Of a stretch of 64,000 nucleotides of DNA, positions 1-12,800 are shown piece after piece. The position numbers and the translations under genes are program-made. The notes beneath the pieces were generated by a model. It was not told the DNA's origin, did not search any database, and saw nothing but the letters and a program-made list of their open reading frames with translations. This DNA comes from Prorocentrum cordatum. Its lineage: Eukaryota; Sar; Dinophyceae; Prorocentrales; Prorocentraceae. Where the stretch lies: the NCBI GenBank assembly GCA_963575745.1, contig CAUYUJ010017792.1:98286-162285 (forward strand), in the 5' to 3' direction. The first letter of the stretch is position 1. Every line of letters starts with the position of its first letter.

Positions 1-293
1 CAACGGGCGCCGTATGGGGGGCACACTGGAGGGCGGGCGGGGACCTCGACAGAGCTCTCCGCCGTGTTCCGAGGAGGCCCGACGAGGACAGTGCCGTGCC
101 TCCCAGACCCCAACGGCGCCGATCACAAAGTACACCCCGGCGTGAATACACGCTTTGTATTCGTCGATCCCATCTAGGGAACAAGCAATACTAAAAACAT
201 AATATTTCGGAGGTCCATGCGGATTTTTCGGATCGGCGCTGGGACCTCCTCGGGTCTGCGTGGTGAATCCACACAGACCTCCGTACGCTTGTG
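1..293. other. GC-rich DNA, nothing recognised
   Basis: No supported gene or repeat is visible here. Short open frames exist on both strands but show no recognisable domain. Confidence 0.4.
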
Positions 294-500
294 TCAATGT
301 CGGGGGCGCGCAAGCATGGATTAGCGATCCATGGATTTGGCGCGCGGTCGCCAAATCCATGGATCGGGGGAGGCGCCCTCCCCAAAATGCGGCCGGTGCC
401 GCCTTTCACGGCGGCAGAAACCCGCGATTTCCAACATGGAAACGGCACCCATCGCTAACCCACGCCCCCTTAATCCATGTTTGCGATCGCCTGACGTTGA
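294..500. mobile_element. MITE-like inverted-repeat element with an internal perfect hairpin
   Basis: The left end (TCAATGTCGGGGGCGCGCAA followed by CATGGATTA) is mirrored at the right end (TAATCCATGTTTGCG, then CTGACGTTGA), giving imperfect terminal inverted repeats of about 30 bp. Inside it, 326-342 (GATCCATGGATTTGGCG) is the exact reverse complement of 349-365, a 17-bp stem with a 6-base loop. No protein is encoded. A non-autonomous DNA transposon is the likely nature, but no target-site duplication is clear. Confidence 0.45.
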
Positions 501-1209
501 TCGTGCCCCGACCCCTCCCCACCTCCCCCCCGGCGACCCTCGACCCTCCTGCAGGCGGAGGGGGCCTCTGCGCGAACTCGGTGCCCGCGCTGCTCATCTC
601 CGAGTCGGAATACGTGATGCGGCTCGAGCCCTGGGCCTCCGTGGGGTGCGCCACGCCGGAGGGGGCCCAAAAGCGGCCGAAGATGCCCAAACACCTCGAT
701 CCTCCGACCTCGACCCCCCTCTCTTCGATCCTCCATCCTCGATCCTCCCCTTCCTGCTTCGGGCTTCTGTGTGAGGCGTCGTCTGTTGCGGGGCATTCAT
801 CCACAGTCAAGTGCTCCTTTCGACGACGTCTCTCAACTGCAGGTCGTCAACCTTCCCCCAGCAGCACTCCGAGAGTGCCTCCAGCTCCAGAGGGCAGGCG
901 GTCATTGGGCCCGTCGGCCAGGCCCGAGCACGTCGCTCCGAGTCACCGACTCGCAGCGAAGTGCCCGCGCGCCAGCGCAGCCTGTGAGACGCGCTCGGAG
1001 GCTCCCAACGGTCAGCTCCACCGCGGCCGCGCCGGTCGCGGCGCCAAACTAGCTGGCCGCCCTGCGCGCGAGCCCGCACGCGCTAGTGCGGCCGCGTCGA
1101 TGCGCCAGCCAGCACCAAGTGCTCACAGCAATCTCTGTCGAATGGGTTTTGCAAACCAGATTGCATGTGGGTGTGGCATGATTGCACGCGCAGTGGAATT
1201 GACAACTCC
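501..1209. other. GC-rich unassigned stretch
   Basis: Open frames cross this stretch on both strands, including one of about 348 codons on the plus strand. They are low-complexity, Arg/Pro/Ser-rich, and typical of high-GC non-coding DNA. No motif is recognised. Confidence 0.4.
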
Positions 1210-1385
1210 AAATTCACAAATAATTGCGCCACGGAGATTGCACCTCATAGATTGCGCCACACATGTAGTACCACGTAGATTGCGCCACATAGGCTGCACA
1301 ACATAATGGTGCACCATATAGGTTGCAATCCATAGATTGCTCCACATAGATGGCACCACACATATCGCTGACAATGCAGTGCTTG
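1210..1385. repeat. Degenerate 16-20 bp minisatellite (AGATTGCRCCACA core)
   Basis: Variants of AGATTGCGCCACA / AGATTGCACC recur about ten times (1232, 1248, 1277 and onward). The same core recurs at 45655-45820, so this is one dispersed minisatellite family present at two distant loci in the window. Confidence 0.6.
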
Positions 1386-1412
1386 GGGTCAACGCTGGCT
1401 AACGTTAATGCA

Positions 1413-1475
1413 ATCATATATATATATATATATATATATAGATGCATTGTACACTCATATATGTGTATATACGCA
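1413..1475. repeat. (AT)n microsatellite with flanking TATATG tract
   Basis: About 13 AT units run at 1415-1440, followed by imperfect TATATGTGTATATACGCATG. Confidence 0.8.
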
Positions 1476-1589
1476 TGTCGGTAAACGCCACCGTGCCAGG
1501 AAGCACGACTTGGGGTGTGCTCAGGTCCCTTCGAGTTCTCTGTGTTGAGATCTGTTCGATATTCTCGACAGTTCCCATAACCAGGAGTT

Positions 1590-2000
1590 CCGGACAGTCT
1601 TGGGCGCTCTCGAGCGCTTGGGGGGTCGCGTGATTTTTCGAAAGGCCAAGAGCGCAGTGTTCGGGACACGCATGTCCAACATGGTTTTAGATGGCCTCGG
1701 GGACAGTCTTGGAGCCTTCTTGGGCGCAACTTGGACCATCTTGGAGGCCTTGGAGGGTTGCCCGGGACGGCCAAATCGTCAGTGTTTGCTTGGTTTTCGC
1801 ATTATCGCCTTCTTGGTTCAGAACGTCCAAAACAACCTCAGAGTCGCCAAAGATCGCCCCCCAAAACGGCCCAAGAGCTCCCCCAGAAGAGGGCCAGGAG
1901 GCCCCCAAGAGGGGACCAAGATGCGGAGCACAAACTCAAAGTTTGAGCCCTCTGCCCCAAGATGGCCCCAAGATCGCCCCCAAAGCCCCCGAGGTGCGCC
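1590..2000. repeat. Degenerate CCCAAGAGGCCC-type minisatellite block
   Basis: This block is built from degenerate copies of a ~12-15 bp unit related to CCCAAGAGGCCCC / CCAAGACGGCCC (for example 1855-1925). The family recurs at 2930-3145, 3455-3715, 14940-15345, 29690-30060, 32510-32855, 35095-35460, 35630-35960 and 37235-37860, and in opposite orientation at 40345-40960. The unit lacks stop codons on the reverse strand, which gives Gly/Leu/Ser/Trp-rich apparent ORFs (GASWGLLG-like). These look like repeat artefacts rather than genes. Confidence 0.6.
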
Positions 2001-2016
2001 CATGTATACAACTTGA

Positions 2017-2020
2017 CATG

Positions 2021-2056
<36 letters not shown>

Positions 2057-2770
2057 CATATATGTATATGTGTGTGTGTGGGTGGATGCGTATGTATGAA
2101 TATATGTACGAATAGAAAGGTATGCATGTGTGTAGGTATGTGTGTATTATGGTTGTAGGTGTGACTGCACGCATGCATGACTGCATACATGAATACATGC
2201 ATATATGCATGGTTGAATGTGTATGTATGTATGTAAACACGTATATACGCATGAATGTATGTATACATGTTTTGTTGCTTATGAGGGTGTATGGATAGCT
2301 GCATGTATGCATGCATGTAGGTATGCCAGTATGTACGTATGTTCGCATGCATGTATGCACGCATGCATGTATTGTATGCGTGGTGTGTATGTGTGTATGT
2401 ATGCATGTGTATGTATGCATGTCTGTATCTGTGTGTATGTATGTATGTATGTTTGTTTGTTTGTATGTATGTATGTATGTATGTATGCATGTGTATGTGT
2501 CTGCATGTATGTGTGTAGGCATGTGAACGTGCATGTGTGGGATTGCATGTGTGTGACTGTATGCGTATATGTATGTAGGTGTATGTTTGTGTGCATATAT
2601 GCATGTATGCAATTGTGTATGGACGTACGTATGTATGTTTGTATGTATACCTACATGTATTAACATGTACACATACACACAACAATACACACATACATAC
2701 ATACACACACATACATACACACATACATACAAACATACAATCATACATCCGCACACACACATATAGTTAT
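2017..2770. repeat. (CT)n, (AT)n and a long TATG tetranucleotide array that switches to CATA
   Basis: (CT)13 at about 2020-2045 passes into TATATA, then about 550 bases dominated by TGTATGTATGCATG. Near 2650-2680 the strand sense flips to ACATACACACATACATAC up to 2770. All the Met-Tyr-Val-Cys and His-Thr-Tyr-Ile frames here are translations of the repeat. Confidence 0.9.
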
Positions 2771-2849
2771 GTTTAGATTCATGTTTGTATAGATTCGCCG
2801 CAATGCCTCTTTGCACGGAGTTGGCGTGTTCTCAAGTCCCCTGACTACC

Positions 2850-3145
2850 CCTCTAAGCCTAAGACGTCGCTACTGAGGAGTTCACAAAGGGGTTCGGAGC
2901 CCCTCGTCGAAAATCTCTTGAGGCGAGGCGAGGTCTGTCGTGAGACTGTTTCGGGCCGAAGAGGACCCTAAGACGCGCCAAGAGGGCCCCAGGAAGCTAC
3001 CAAGACGCTCTAACGAGTCGCGAACGATTGCTCCAAAACGCTCAAGATGGCCCCCAGACGGCCCACGAGGCCTCCAAGACGCCCAAAGAGGCCTCCAAGA
3101 GGCTTCCCAAGAGGGCCCCAGGAGGCCAACATCATTGATCTTCTT
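2850..3145. repeat. Left-flank copy of a ~300-bp repeat that also flanks the right end of the satellite array
   Basis: The segment from CTGAGGAGTTC at about 2873, through GGGGTTCGGAGCCC, AGATGGCCCCCAGACGGCCCA and AGGAGGCCAACATCATTGAT, is recovered in the same order and orientation at 35030-35290. The later part is a CCCAAGAGGCC minisatellite. Confidence 0.65.
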
Positions 3146-3249
3146 TGGGTGTGTGAAAATGTTGGCGTTCTCGACTGTTCCGCTGCCCGACGCTCCCGGG
3201 CCTGCCTGACCGGGAAGCACCGGGCACCCTTCGTGCGCCGATCCTACCA

Positions 3250-3330
3250 TTCTTCACCCTGGGGGGGGGGGAGGGGAAGGGGAGGAGGGAGGGAAGGGAG
3301 GAGAGGGGGCGGAAAGGGAACGGGAAGGGT
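3250..3330 (+). repeat. G-rich (GGGAGG)n tract
   Basis: This stretch is strongly G/A-biased on the plus strand, with a run of ten consecutive G bases. Confidence 0.6.
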
Positions 3331-3454
3331 CCGCGAATGGGGGCTCCCACGTGCGGATGATCACGACCCCGCCTCCCCTCAGCCGCGGCCGCGGCTGGGG
3401 GGGGGAGGGGTCGTGAACGTTCGTGCCAACCCCCTGTTCGCGGGCGAATGGGGG

Positions 3455-3715
3455 CTCCCCCACGAGAGCCCCAAGACGGCCCCAAGAGGGGCCCAAAAGA
3501 AGGAACAAGAACCGAAAATCCGAGCCTTCCGCCCCAAGAGGCCCCCGGAAAGCCCCACGAGGCGCCCAGGAGACTCTAAGAGGCCCCCAAGAGGCCTCCA
3601 AGAGGCCCCAATAGGCCCCCAAGAGGTCCCGAACGGCAACCAAGAGGCATCCAAACTGTCTCCAAGAGACCCCCGAGGAGCCTCCCACAAAATCCCAACG
3701 AACACCCACTAGGCT
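3455..3715. repeat. CCCAAGAGGCCCC minisatellite block
   Basis: Repeated CCAAGAGGCCCC / CAAGAGGCCTCCAAGAGG units belong to the family described at 1590-2000. Confidence 0.65.
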
Positions 3716-3879
3716 TCATACCCACAGACAAGCACGGTAGCGGGATGGACCGGAGGCCATGCGATCGACATGGTACACGGGGTGCCCCGACGGTCAGAGA
3801 GATTTACACATCAAACTTAGAAACGCCTTGCTGACGATCAATGTATTCATGCGTGATCTTCCAATCCCCCCAAACAAAA

Positions 3880-6800
3880 ACAGACGTTACGACTGATTGC
3901 CTACGAGCTTCGATCTGTGCTGCGCCGAGGAGGCAGGCACACACAGCGGAGAGCTGAAGTTGGGAATAGGCCATATGCGACCACCGACGGGCTATATATT
4001 ACAAGACCACGTACGGCACATGGTGGCAAACGCTCAAGCTGAGACAAGCTATGGATTACACAGGATGCGCGGACGCCAAGGATATCCCCACAACAAACTC
4101 AGCACCGCACTGGTGACGATCAGGTATCTGCATTTGTGATATCCGCATCCCCGCAAACAACAATAAACGCTTCACCTGGTTGGTTATATGCTTCGATCTG
4201 CCTTGCGCCGCGGATGCTGGCACACACAGCGGAGAGCTGGAGGTTGGTATAGGCCACATATTATCCCTACATGGTTGTGGTCTTCCCACGCCTCGCGGGG
4301 GGGAAAAGCAAAAACGCTTGGACTGGTTGGTTGCAGAACTCTATTTTGTTTTGCCACGAAAACACGCATACACAGCGGAGAGCTTCAAGTTGGTACTGGC
4401 CACGAGATACCACCTGCGTGGAGACAACAGCTCAAACCGTTCAGCTTGGACGTAAACAGCACTTGATCATTACACAAGTGAGCTCGAACACAAAAAACAT
4501 ATTGAGGCGCGCTGCGCGAGAACAAATAATGGCTGGAGGGTAAGAAAAGCTCTGAGAACGGGCTCGCATCAACATGGCTGACACTCAGACACCCCAGTGT
4601 CTGGTTGGCTACAAGCTTCGAGCTGTGTTGTGCCACGGCAAGCGGCACACACACAACGTAGAACTTGATATTCGTATAGGCCACTTTCACCGGCATGGAG
4701 ACAGGAGATCAAGCAACTTAGGAGTGCACACCACTTGATAATCATACACGTGAGCTCAAACACAAAAAGTCTTACTGAGACGCGCTACCAGAGAACACAT
4801 AATGACTGAAGGATCAGAGAGATTCCCACAACAAGCTTGCAACCGCATTGCTGACGCTCAAGTATCCCAATGAGTGATCTCCTCATCCTCCTCCAACTAA
4901 CTTCGATCTGTGTTGTGCCACAGGAACAGGCACCCACAACGGAAAACTAGATATTCGTATAGACCACATGTTACCACCGACATGGAGACAGACGCTCAAG
5001 CGGTTCATACTGAGACGCGCTACCAGAGAGCACATAATGTCTGGAGGGTCAGAGAGATTCCCACAACAAACTTGCAACCGCATTGCTGACGCTCAGACAT
5101 CTCTGCGTTACCTCCTCATCCCCCTCGAACAGACTATACTGGTTGGTCACTAGCTTTGATCTGTGTTGTGCCACGGGAACAGGCACCCACAACGGAGAAC
5201 TAGCTATCGTATAGACCACATGTTACCACCGGCATGGAGACAGAAGCTCAAGCGGTTAAGCTTCGGAGTGGACAGCGCTTGATCATGACACAAGTGAGCT
5301 CAAGCACGACACGTTAGACACTTAGACGCGCTAGTAGAGTACACAAGATGCCTGAGGGGTCAGATATACTCCGACAACAGGCTTGCATCAGTATTGCTGA
5401 CGCGGAGACATCCCTATGTGCGATCTGCTGACCCCCATCAAACATAACACATACATTATGACACATTGGCTACACACCTCGGCCTGTGTTGTACCACGGA
5501 CACAGGCACACACAGCGGAGAACTCGAGGTTGATAACGGCCACATGCCACACACGGCACGGAGACAGAAGCTCAAGCAGTTCATCTTAGGAGTGTACAGC
5601 ACTTGATCATCACACACGCGAGCTCAAACACAACAAGTCATACTGAGACGCGCTACAGGAGAGCACATAGTGCCTGGAGGGTGAGAGAGATTCCCACAAC
5701 AAACTTGTAACCGCATTGCTGACGTCAAATATCCCTATGTGTGATCTCCTCACCACCCTCGAACCGGCAATACTGGTTGGTCACTAGCTTCGATCTGTGC
5801 TGTGCCACGGGAACAGGCACCCACAACGGAGAATTAGATAGTCATATAGATCACAAAGGTCAAGCGGTTCAGCTTCGGGATGGACAGGACTTGATAACGA
5901 GACAAGTGAACTCAAACACAAAACGTTAGACACTTAGATGCGCTAGTCGGCCACATGCTACAAGCGGCATGGAGACAGAAGCTCAAGCAGTTCAGCTTAG
6001 GAGTGTACAGCACTTGATCATCACACACGTGAGCTCAAACACAACAAGTCATACTGAGACGCGTTACCAGAGAGCACATAGTGCCTCGAGGGTCAGAAAG
6101 ACTCCCATCACAAACTTAGAACCGCATTGCTGACGCTCAGGTATCCGTATGTGTGACCTCCTCGTCCCCCTCGAACGGACAATACTGGTTGGTCACTAAC
6201 TTCGATTTGCGTTGTGCCACGGAAACAGGCACCCACAACGGAGAACTAGCTATTCGTATAGACCACATGTTACCACCGACATGGAGACAGACGCTCAAGC
6301 GGTCCAGCTTCGGAGTGGACAGCACTTGATCATGCCACAAGTGAGCTCAAGCACAACACGTTAGACACCTAGACGCGCTAGTAGAGTACACGTGATGCCT
6401 GAGTGGTCAGACTGATTCCCACAACAGGCTTGCTCATGCATTGCTGATGCTCAGGCATCCCTATGTGCGATCTTCTGACCCACCTCAAACATAACACATA
6501 CATTATGACACACGGGCTACAAACGTCAGTCTGTGTTGTATCACGAAAACAGACACACACACAGCGGAGAACTCGAGGCTGAGATCGGCCACATGCTAGA
6601 AGGGGCATGGCAACAGAAGCTCAAGCAGTTCAGCTTAGGAGAGTATAGCACCTGATCATCACACACGCGAACTCAAACACAACAAGTCATACTGACACGC
6701 GCTACCAGAGAGCACATAGTACCTAGAGGGTCAGAGAGATTCCCACAACAAACATGTGACCGCATTGCTGACGCTCAGGTATCCCTATGTGCGACCTCCT

Positions 6801-9800
6801 CATCCCCCTCGAACGGACAATACTAATAGGTCACTAACTTCGCTCCGTGTTGCGCCACGGAAACAGGCACCCACAACGGAGAACTAGCTATTCGTATAGA
6901 CCACATGTTACCACCAACATGGAGCTAGACGCTCAAGCGGTCCAGCTTCGGAGTGGACAGCACTTGATCATGACACAAGTGAGCTCAAGCACGACACGTT
7001 AGACACTTAGACGCGCTAGTAGAGTACACAAGATACCTGAAGATTCAGACTTATTTCCACAACAGGCTTGCATCAGCATTGCTGACGCTCAGACATCCCT
7101 TTGTGCGATCTGCTGGCCCTCCTCAAACATATCGCATACATTATGACAAGTGTGCTACACACCTCGCCCTGTGTTGTACCACGGACACAGGCACACACAG
7201 CGGAGAACTCGAGGTTGATAACGGCCACATGCTACCAGCGGCATGGCGACAGAAGCTCAAACAGTTCAGCTTAGGAGTGTCTAGCACCTGATCATCACAC
7301 AAGCGAGCTCAAACACAACAAGTCATACTGAGACGCGCTACCAGAGAGCAGAGGGTCAGAGAGATTCCCACAACAAACTTGCAACCGCATTGCTGACGCT
7401 CAGGTTTCCCTATGTGTGATCTCCTCATCACCCTCGAACGGACGATACTGGCTGGACACTAGCTTCAATCTGTGTTGTGCCGCGGAAACGGGCACCCACA
7501 ACGGAGAACTAGATATTCGCATAGACCACATGTTACCACCGGCATGGAGACAGACGCTCAAGCGGCCCAGCTTCGGAGTGGACAGCACTTGATCATGACA
7601 CAAGTGAGCTCAAGTACAACACGTTAGATACTTAGACGCGCTAGTAGAGTACACCAGATGCCTGAGTGGTCAGACTGATTCCCACAACAGGCTTGCTTAT
7701 GCATTGCTGATGCTCAGGCATCCCTTTGTGCGATCTTCTGACCCACCTCAAACATAACACATACAGTATGACACAAGGGCTACACACGTCAGTCTGTGTT
7801 GTACCACGGAAACAGGCACACACAGCGGAGAACTCGAGGTTGAGATCAGCCACATGCTACCAGCGGCATGGCAACAGAAACTCAAGCAGTTCAGCTTAAG
7901 AGTGTATAGCACTTGATCATCACACACGCGAACTCAAACACAACAAGTCATACTGACACGCGCTACCAGAGAGCACATAGTGCCTGGAGGGTCAGAGAGA
8001 TTCCCACAACAAACATGTGACCGCATTGCTGACGCTCAAGTAACCCTATGTGCGACCTCCTCATCCCCCTCGAACGGACAATACTAGTTCGTCACTAACT
8101 TCGCTCCGTGTTGCGCCACGGAAACAGGCACCCACAACGGAGAACTAGCTATTCGTATAGACCACATGTTACCACCGACATGGAGACAGACGCTCAAGCG
8201 GTCCAGCTTCGGAGTGGACAGCACTTGATCATGACACAAGTGAGCTCAAGCACGACACGTTAGACACTTAGACGCGCCAGTAGAGTACACAAGATACCTG
8301 AAGATTCAGACTTATTTCCACAACAGGCTTGCATCAGCATTGCTGACGCTCAGACATCCCTTTGTGCGATCTGCTGGCAATCCTCAAACATATCGCATAC
8401 ATTATGACAAGTTGGCTACACACCTCGGCCTGTGTTGTACCACGGACACAGGCACACACAGCGGAGAACTCGAGGTTGATAACGGCCACATGCTACCAGC
8501 GGCATGGCGACAGAAGCTCAAGCAGTTCAGCTTAGGAGTGTCTAGCACCTGATCATCACACACGCGAGCTCAAACACAACAAGTCATACTGAGACGCGCT
8601 ACCAGAGAACAGAGGGTCAGAGAGATTCCCACAACAAACTTGCTACCCGCTTTGCTGACGCTCAGGTTTCCCTATGTGTGACCTCCTCATCACCCTCGAC
8701 CGGACAATACTGGCTGGACACTAGCTTCAATCTGTGTTGTGCCGCGGAAACGGGCACCCACAACGGAGAACTAGATATTCGCATAGACCACATGTTACCA
8801 CCGGCATGGAGACAGACGCTCAAGCGGCCCAGCTTCGGAGTGGACAGCACTTGATCATGACACAAGTGAGCTCAAGCACAACACGTTAGACACTTAGACG
8901 CGCTAGTAGAGTACACCAGATGCCTGAGTGGTCAGACTGATTCCCACAACAGGCTTGCTGCTGCATTGCTGATGCTCAGGCATCCCTATGTGCGATCTTC
9001 TGACCCACCTCAAACATAACACATACAGTATGACACAAGGGCTACAAACGTCAGTCTGTGTTGTACCACGGAAACAGGCACACACAGCGGAGAACTCGAG
9101 GTTGAGATCGGCCACATGCTACCAGCGGCATGGCAACAGAAGCTCAAGCAGTTCAGCTTAGGAGTGTCTAGCACTTGATCATCACACACGCGAGCTCAAA
9201 CACAACAAGTCATACTGACACGTGCTACCAGAGAGCACATAGTGCCTGGAGGGTCAGAGAGATTCCCACAACAAACATGTGACCGCATTGCTGACGCTCG
9301 GGTATCCCTATGTGCGACCTCCTCATCCTCCTCGAACGGACAATACTAATAGGTCACTAACTTCGCTCCGTGTTGCGCCACGGAAACAGGCACCCACAAC
9401 GGAGAATTAGCTATTCGTATAGACCACATGTTACCACCGACATGGAGCTAGACGCTCAAGCGGTCCAGCTTCGGAGTGGACAGCACTTGATCATGACACA
9501 AGTGAGCTCAAGCACGACACGTTAGACACTTAGACGCGCTAGTAGAGTACACAAGATACCTGAAGATTCAGACTTATTTCCACAACAGGCTTGCATCATC
9601 ATTGCTGACGCTCAGACATCCCTTTGTGCGATCTGCTGGCCCACCTCAAACATAACGCATACATTATGACAAGTTGGCTACACACCTCGGCCTGTGTTGT
9701 ACCACGGACACAGGCACACACAGCGGAGAACTCGAGGTTGATAACGGCCACATGCTACCAGCGGCATGGCGACAGAAGCTCAAGCAGTTCAGCTTAGGAG

Positions 9801-12800
9801 TGTCTAGCACTTGATCATCACACACGCGAGCTCAAACACAACAAGTCATACTGGCACGCGATACCAGAGAGCAGAGGGTCAGAGAGATTCCCACAACAAA
9901 CTTGCTACCCGCTTTGCTGACGCCCAAGTTTACCTATGTGTGACCTCCTCATCCCCCTCGAACGGACGATACTGGCTGGACACTAGCTTCAATCTGTGTT
10001 GTGCCGCGGAAACGGGCACCCACAACGGAGAACTAGATATTCGCATAGACCACATGTTACCACCGGCATGGAGACAGACGCTCAAGCGGCCCAGCTTCGG
10101 AGTGGACAGCACTTGATCATGACACAAGTGAGCTCAAGTACAACACGTTAGATACTTAGACGCGCTAGTAGAGTACACCAGATGCCTGAGTGGTCAGACT
10201 GATTCCCACAACAGGCTTGCTGCTGCATTGCTGATGCTCAGGCATCCCTATGTGCGATCTTCTGACCCACCTCAAACATAACACATACATTATGACACAA
10301 GGGCTACAAACGTCAGTCTGTGTTGTACCACGGAAACAGGCACACACAGCAGAGAACTCGAGGTTGAGATCGGCCACATGCTACCAGCGGCATGGCGACA
10401 GAAGCTCAAGCAGTTCAGCTTAGGAGTGTCTAGCACTTGATCATCACACACGCGAGCTCAAGCACAACAAGTCATACTGACACGCGCTACCAGAGAGCAC
10501 ATAGTGCCTGGAGGGTCAGAGAGATTCCCACGACAAACATGTGACCGCATTGCTGACGCTCAAACATCCCTATGTGCGATCTCCTCATCCCCCTCGAACG
10601 GACAATACTAATAGGTCACTAACTTCGCTCCGTGTTGCGCCACGGAAACAGGCACCCACAACGGAGAACTAGCTATTCGTATAGACCACATGTTACCACC
10701 GACATGGAGACAGACGCTCAAGCGGTCCAGCTTCGGAGTGGACAGCACTTGATCATGACACAAGTGAGCTCAAGCACGACACGTTAGACACTTAGACGCG
10801 CTAGTAGAGTACACAAGATACCTGAAGATTCAGACTTATTTCCACAACAGGCTTGCATCAGCATTGCTGACGCTCAGACATCCCTTTGTGCGATCTGCTG
10901 GCCCTCCTCAAACATATCGCATACATTATGACAAGTGGGCTACACACCTCGGCCTGTGTTGTACCACGGACACAGGCACACACAGCGGAGAACTCGAGGT
11001 TGAGATCGGCCACATGCTACCAGCGGCATGGCGACAGAAGCTCAAGCAGTTCAGCTTAGGAGTGTCTAGCACCTGATCATCACACACGCGAGCTCAAACA
11101 CAACAAGTCATACTGAGACGCGCTACCAGAGAGCAGAGGGTCAGAGAGATTCCCACAACAAACTTGCTACCCGCTTTGCTGACGCTCAGGTTTCCCTATG
11201 TGTGACCTCCTCATCCCCCTCGAACGGACGATACTGGCTGGACACTAGCTTCAATCTGTGTTGTGCTGCGGAAACGGGCACCCACAACGGAGAACTAGAT
11301 ATTCGCATAGACCACATGTTACCACCGGCATGGAGACAGACGCTCAAGCGGCCCAGCTTCGGAGTGGACAGCACTTGATCATGACACAAGTGAGCTCAAG
11401 TACAACACGTTAGATACTTAGACGCGCTAGTAGAGTACACCAGATGCCTGAAGTGTCATATATATACATACACATGTATTCCAACAACAGGCTTGCATCT
11501 GCATTGCTGACGCTCAGACATCCCTATGTGCGATCTGTTGACCCACTTCAAGCATAACACACACATCATGACACATTGGCTACAAACCTCGGACTGTGTT
11601 GTACCACAGAAACAGGCACACATGTCGGAGAACTCGAGGTTGATATCGGCCACGTGCTACACGCGGCAAGGAGAGAGAAGCTCAATTAGTTCAGCTTAGG
11701 CGTGTACTGCACTTGATCATTACACACGCGAGCTCAAACACAAAAAAGTCAAACTGAAACGCGCTACAAGAGAGCACATAATGACTGAAGGATCAGAGAG
11801 ATTCCCACAACAAACTTGTAACCGCATTGCTGACGCTCAGGCATCCCGATGTGTGATCTCCTCATCCCACTCGAACGGACAATACTGGTTGGTCACTAGC
11901 TTCCATCTGCTTGGTGCAACGGAAACAGACACCGAGAACTGGATGCTCGTATAGACCACATGTTACCACCGGCATGGAGACAGACGCTCAAGCGGTCAGC
12001 TTCGGAGTGGACAGCACTTAATCATGACACAAGTGAGCTCAAGCACAACATGTTGAAATCTGAGACGCGCTAGTAGAGTACACGAGATGCCTGAAGGGTC
12101 ATATGTTTTCCCACAACAGGCTTGCATCAGCATTGCCGACGCTCAGAAATCCCTATGTGCAGTCTGCTGACCCACATCGAACATAACATATACATTATGG
12201 CAAATTGGCTGCAAACCTTGTTCTGCGTTGTACCACGGAAGCAGACACACACAACGGAGAACTCGAGGTTGATTACGGCCACATGCTACCAGCAGCATGG
12301 CGACAGAAGCTCAATAATACATTATGACGAGGTGGCTACCAACCTCGGCCTGTGTTGTACCACGGAAACAGGTACACACTTCGGAGAACTCGAGGTTGAT
12401 ATCGGCCACATGCTACACGCGGCATGGAGACAGAAGCTCAATTAGTTCAGCTAAGGAGTGTACTGCACTTGATCATCACACACGCGAGCTCAAACACCAA
12501 AAGTCTTACGGAACCGCGCTTCAAGAGAGCACGAAAAGACTGGATGGTCAGAGAGATTCCCACAACAAACTTGTAACCGAATTGCTGACGCTCAGGTATC
12601 CCTATGTGTGATCTCCTTATCCCCCTGGAACTGGCAGTACTGGTTGGTCACTAACTTCGATCTGTGTGGTGCCGTGGAAACAAGCACCCGCAACGGAGAA
12701 CTGGATGCTCGTATAGACCACATGCTACCACCGGCATGGAGACAGACGCTCAAGCGGTTCAGCTTCAGAGCGGACAGCACTTGATCATGACACAAGAGAG

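Noticed and set aside
260-1306. 348-codon plus-strand gene
   Set aside because: It crosses an inverted-repeat element, GC-rich low-complexity DNA and a minisatellite, and shows no recognisable domain.
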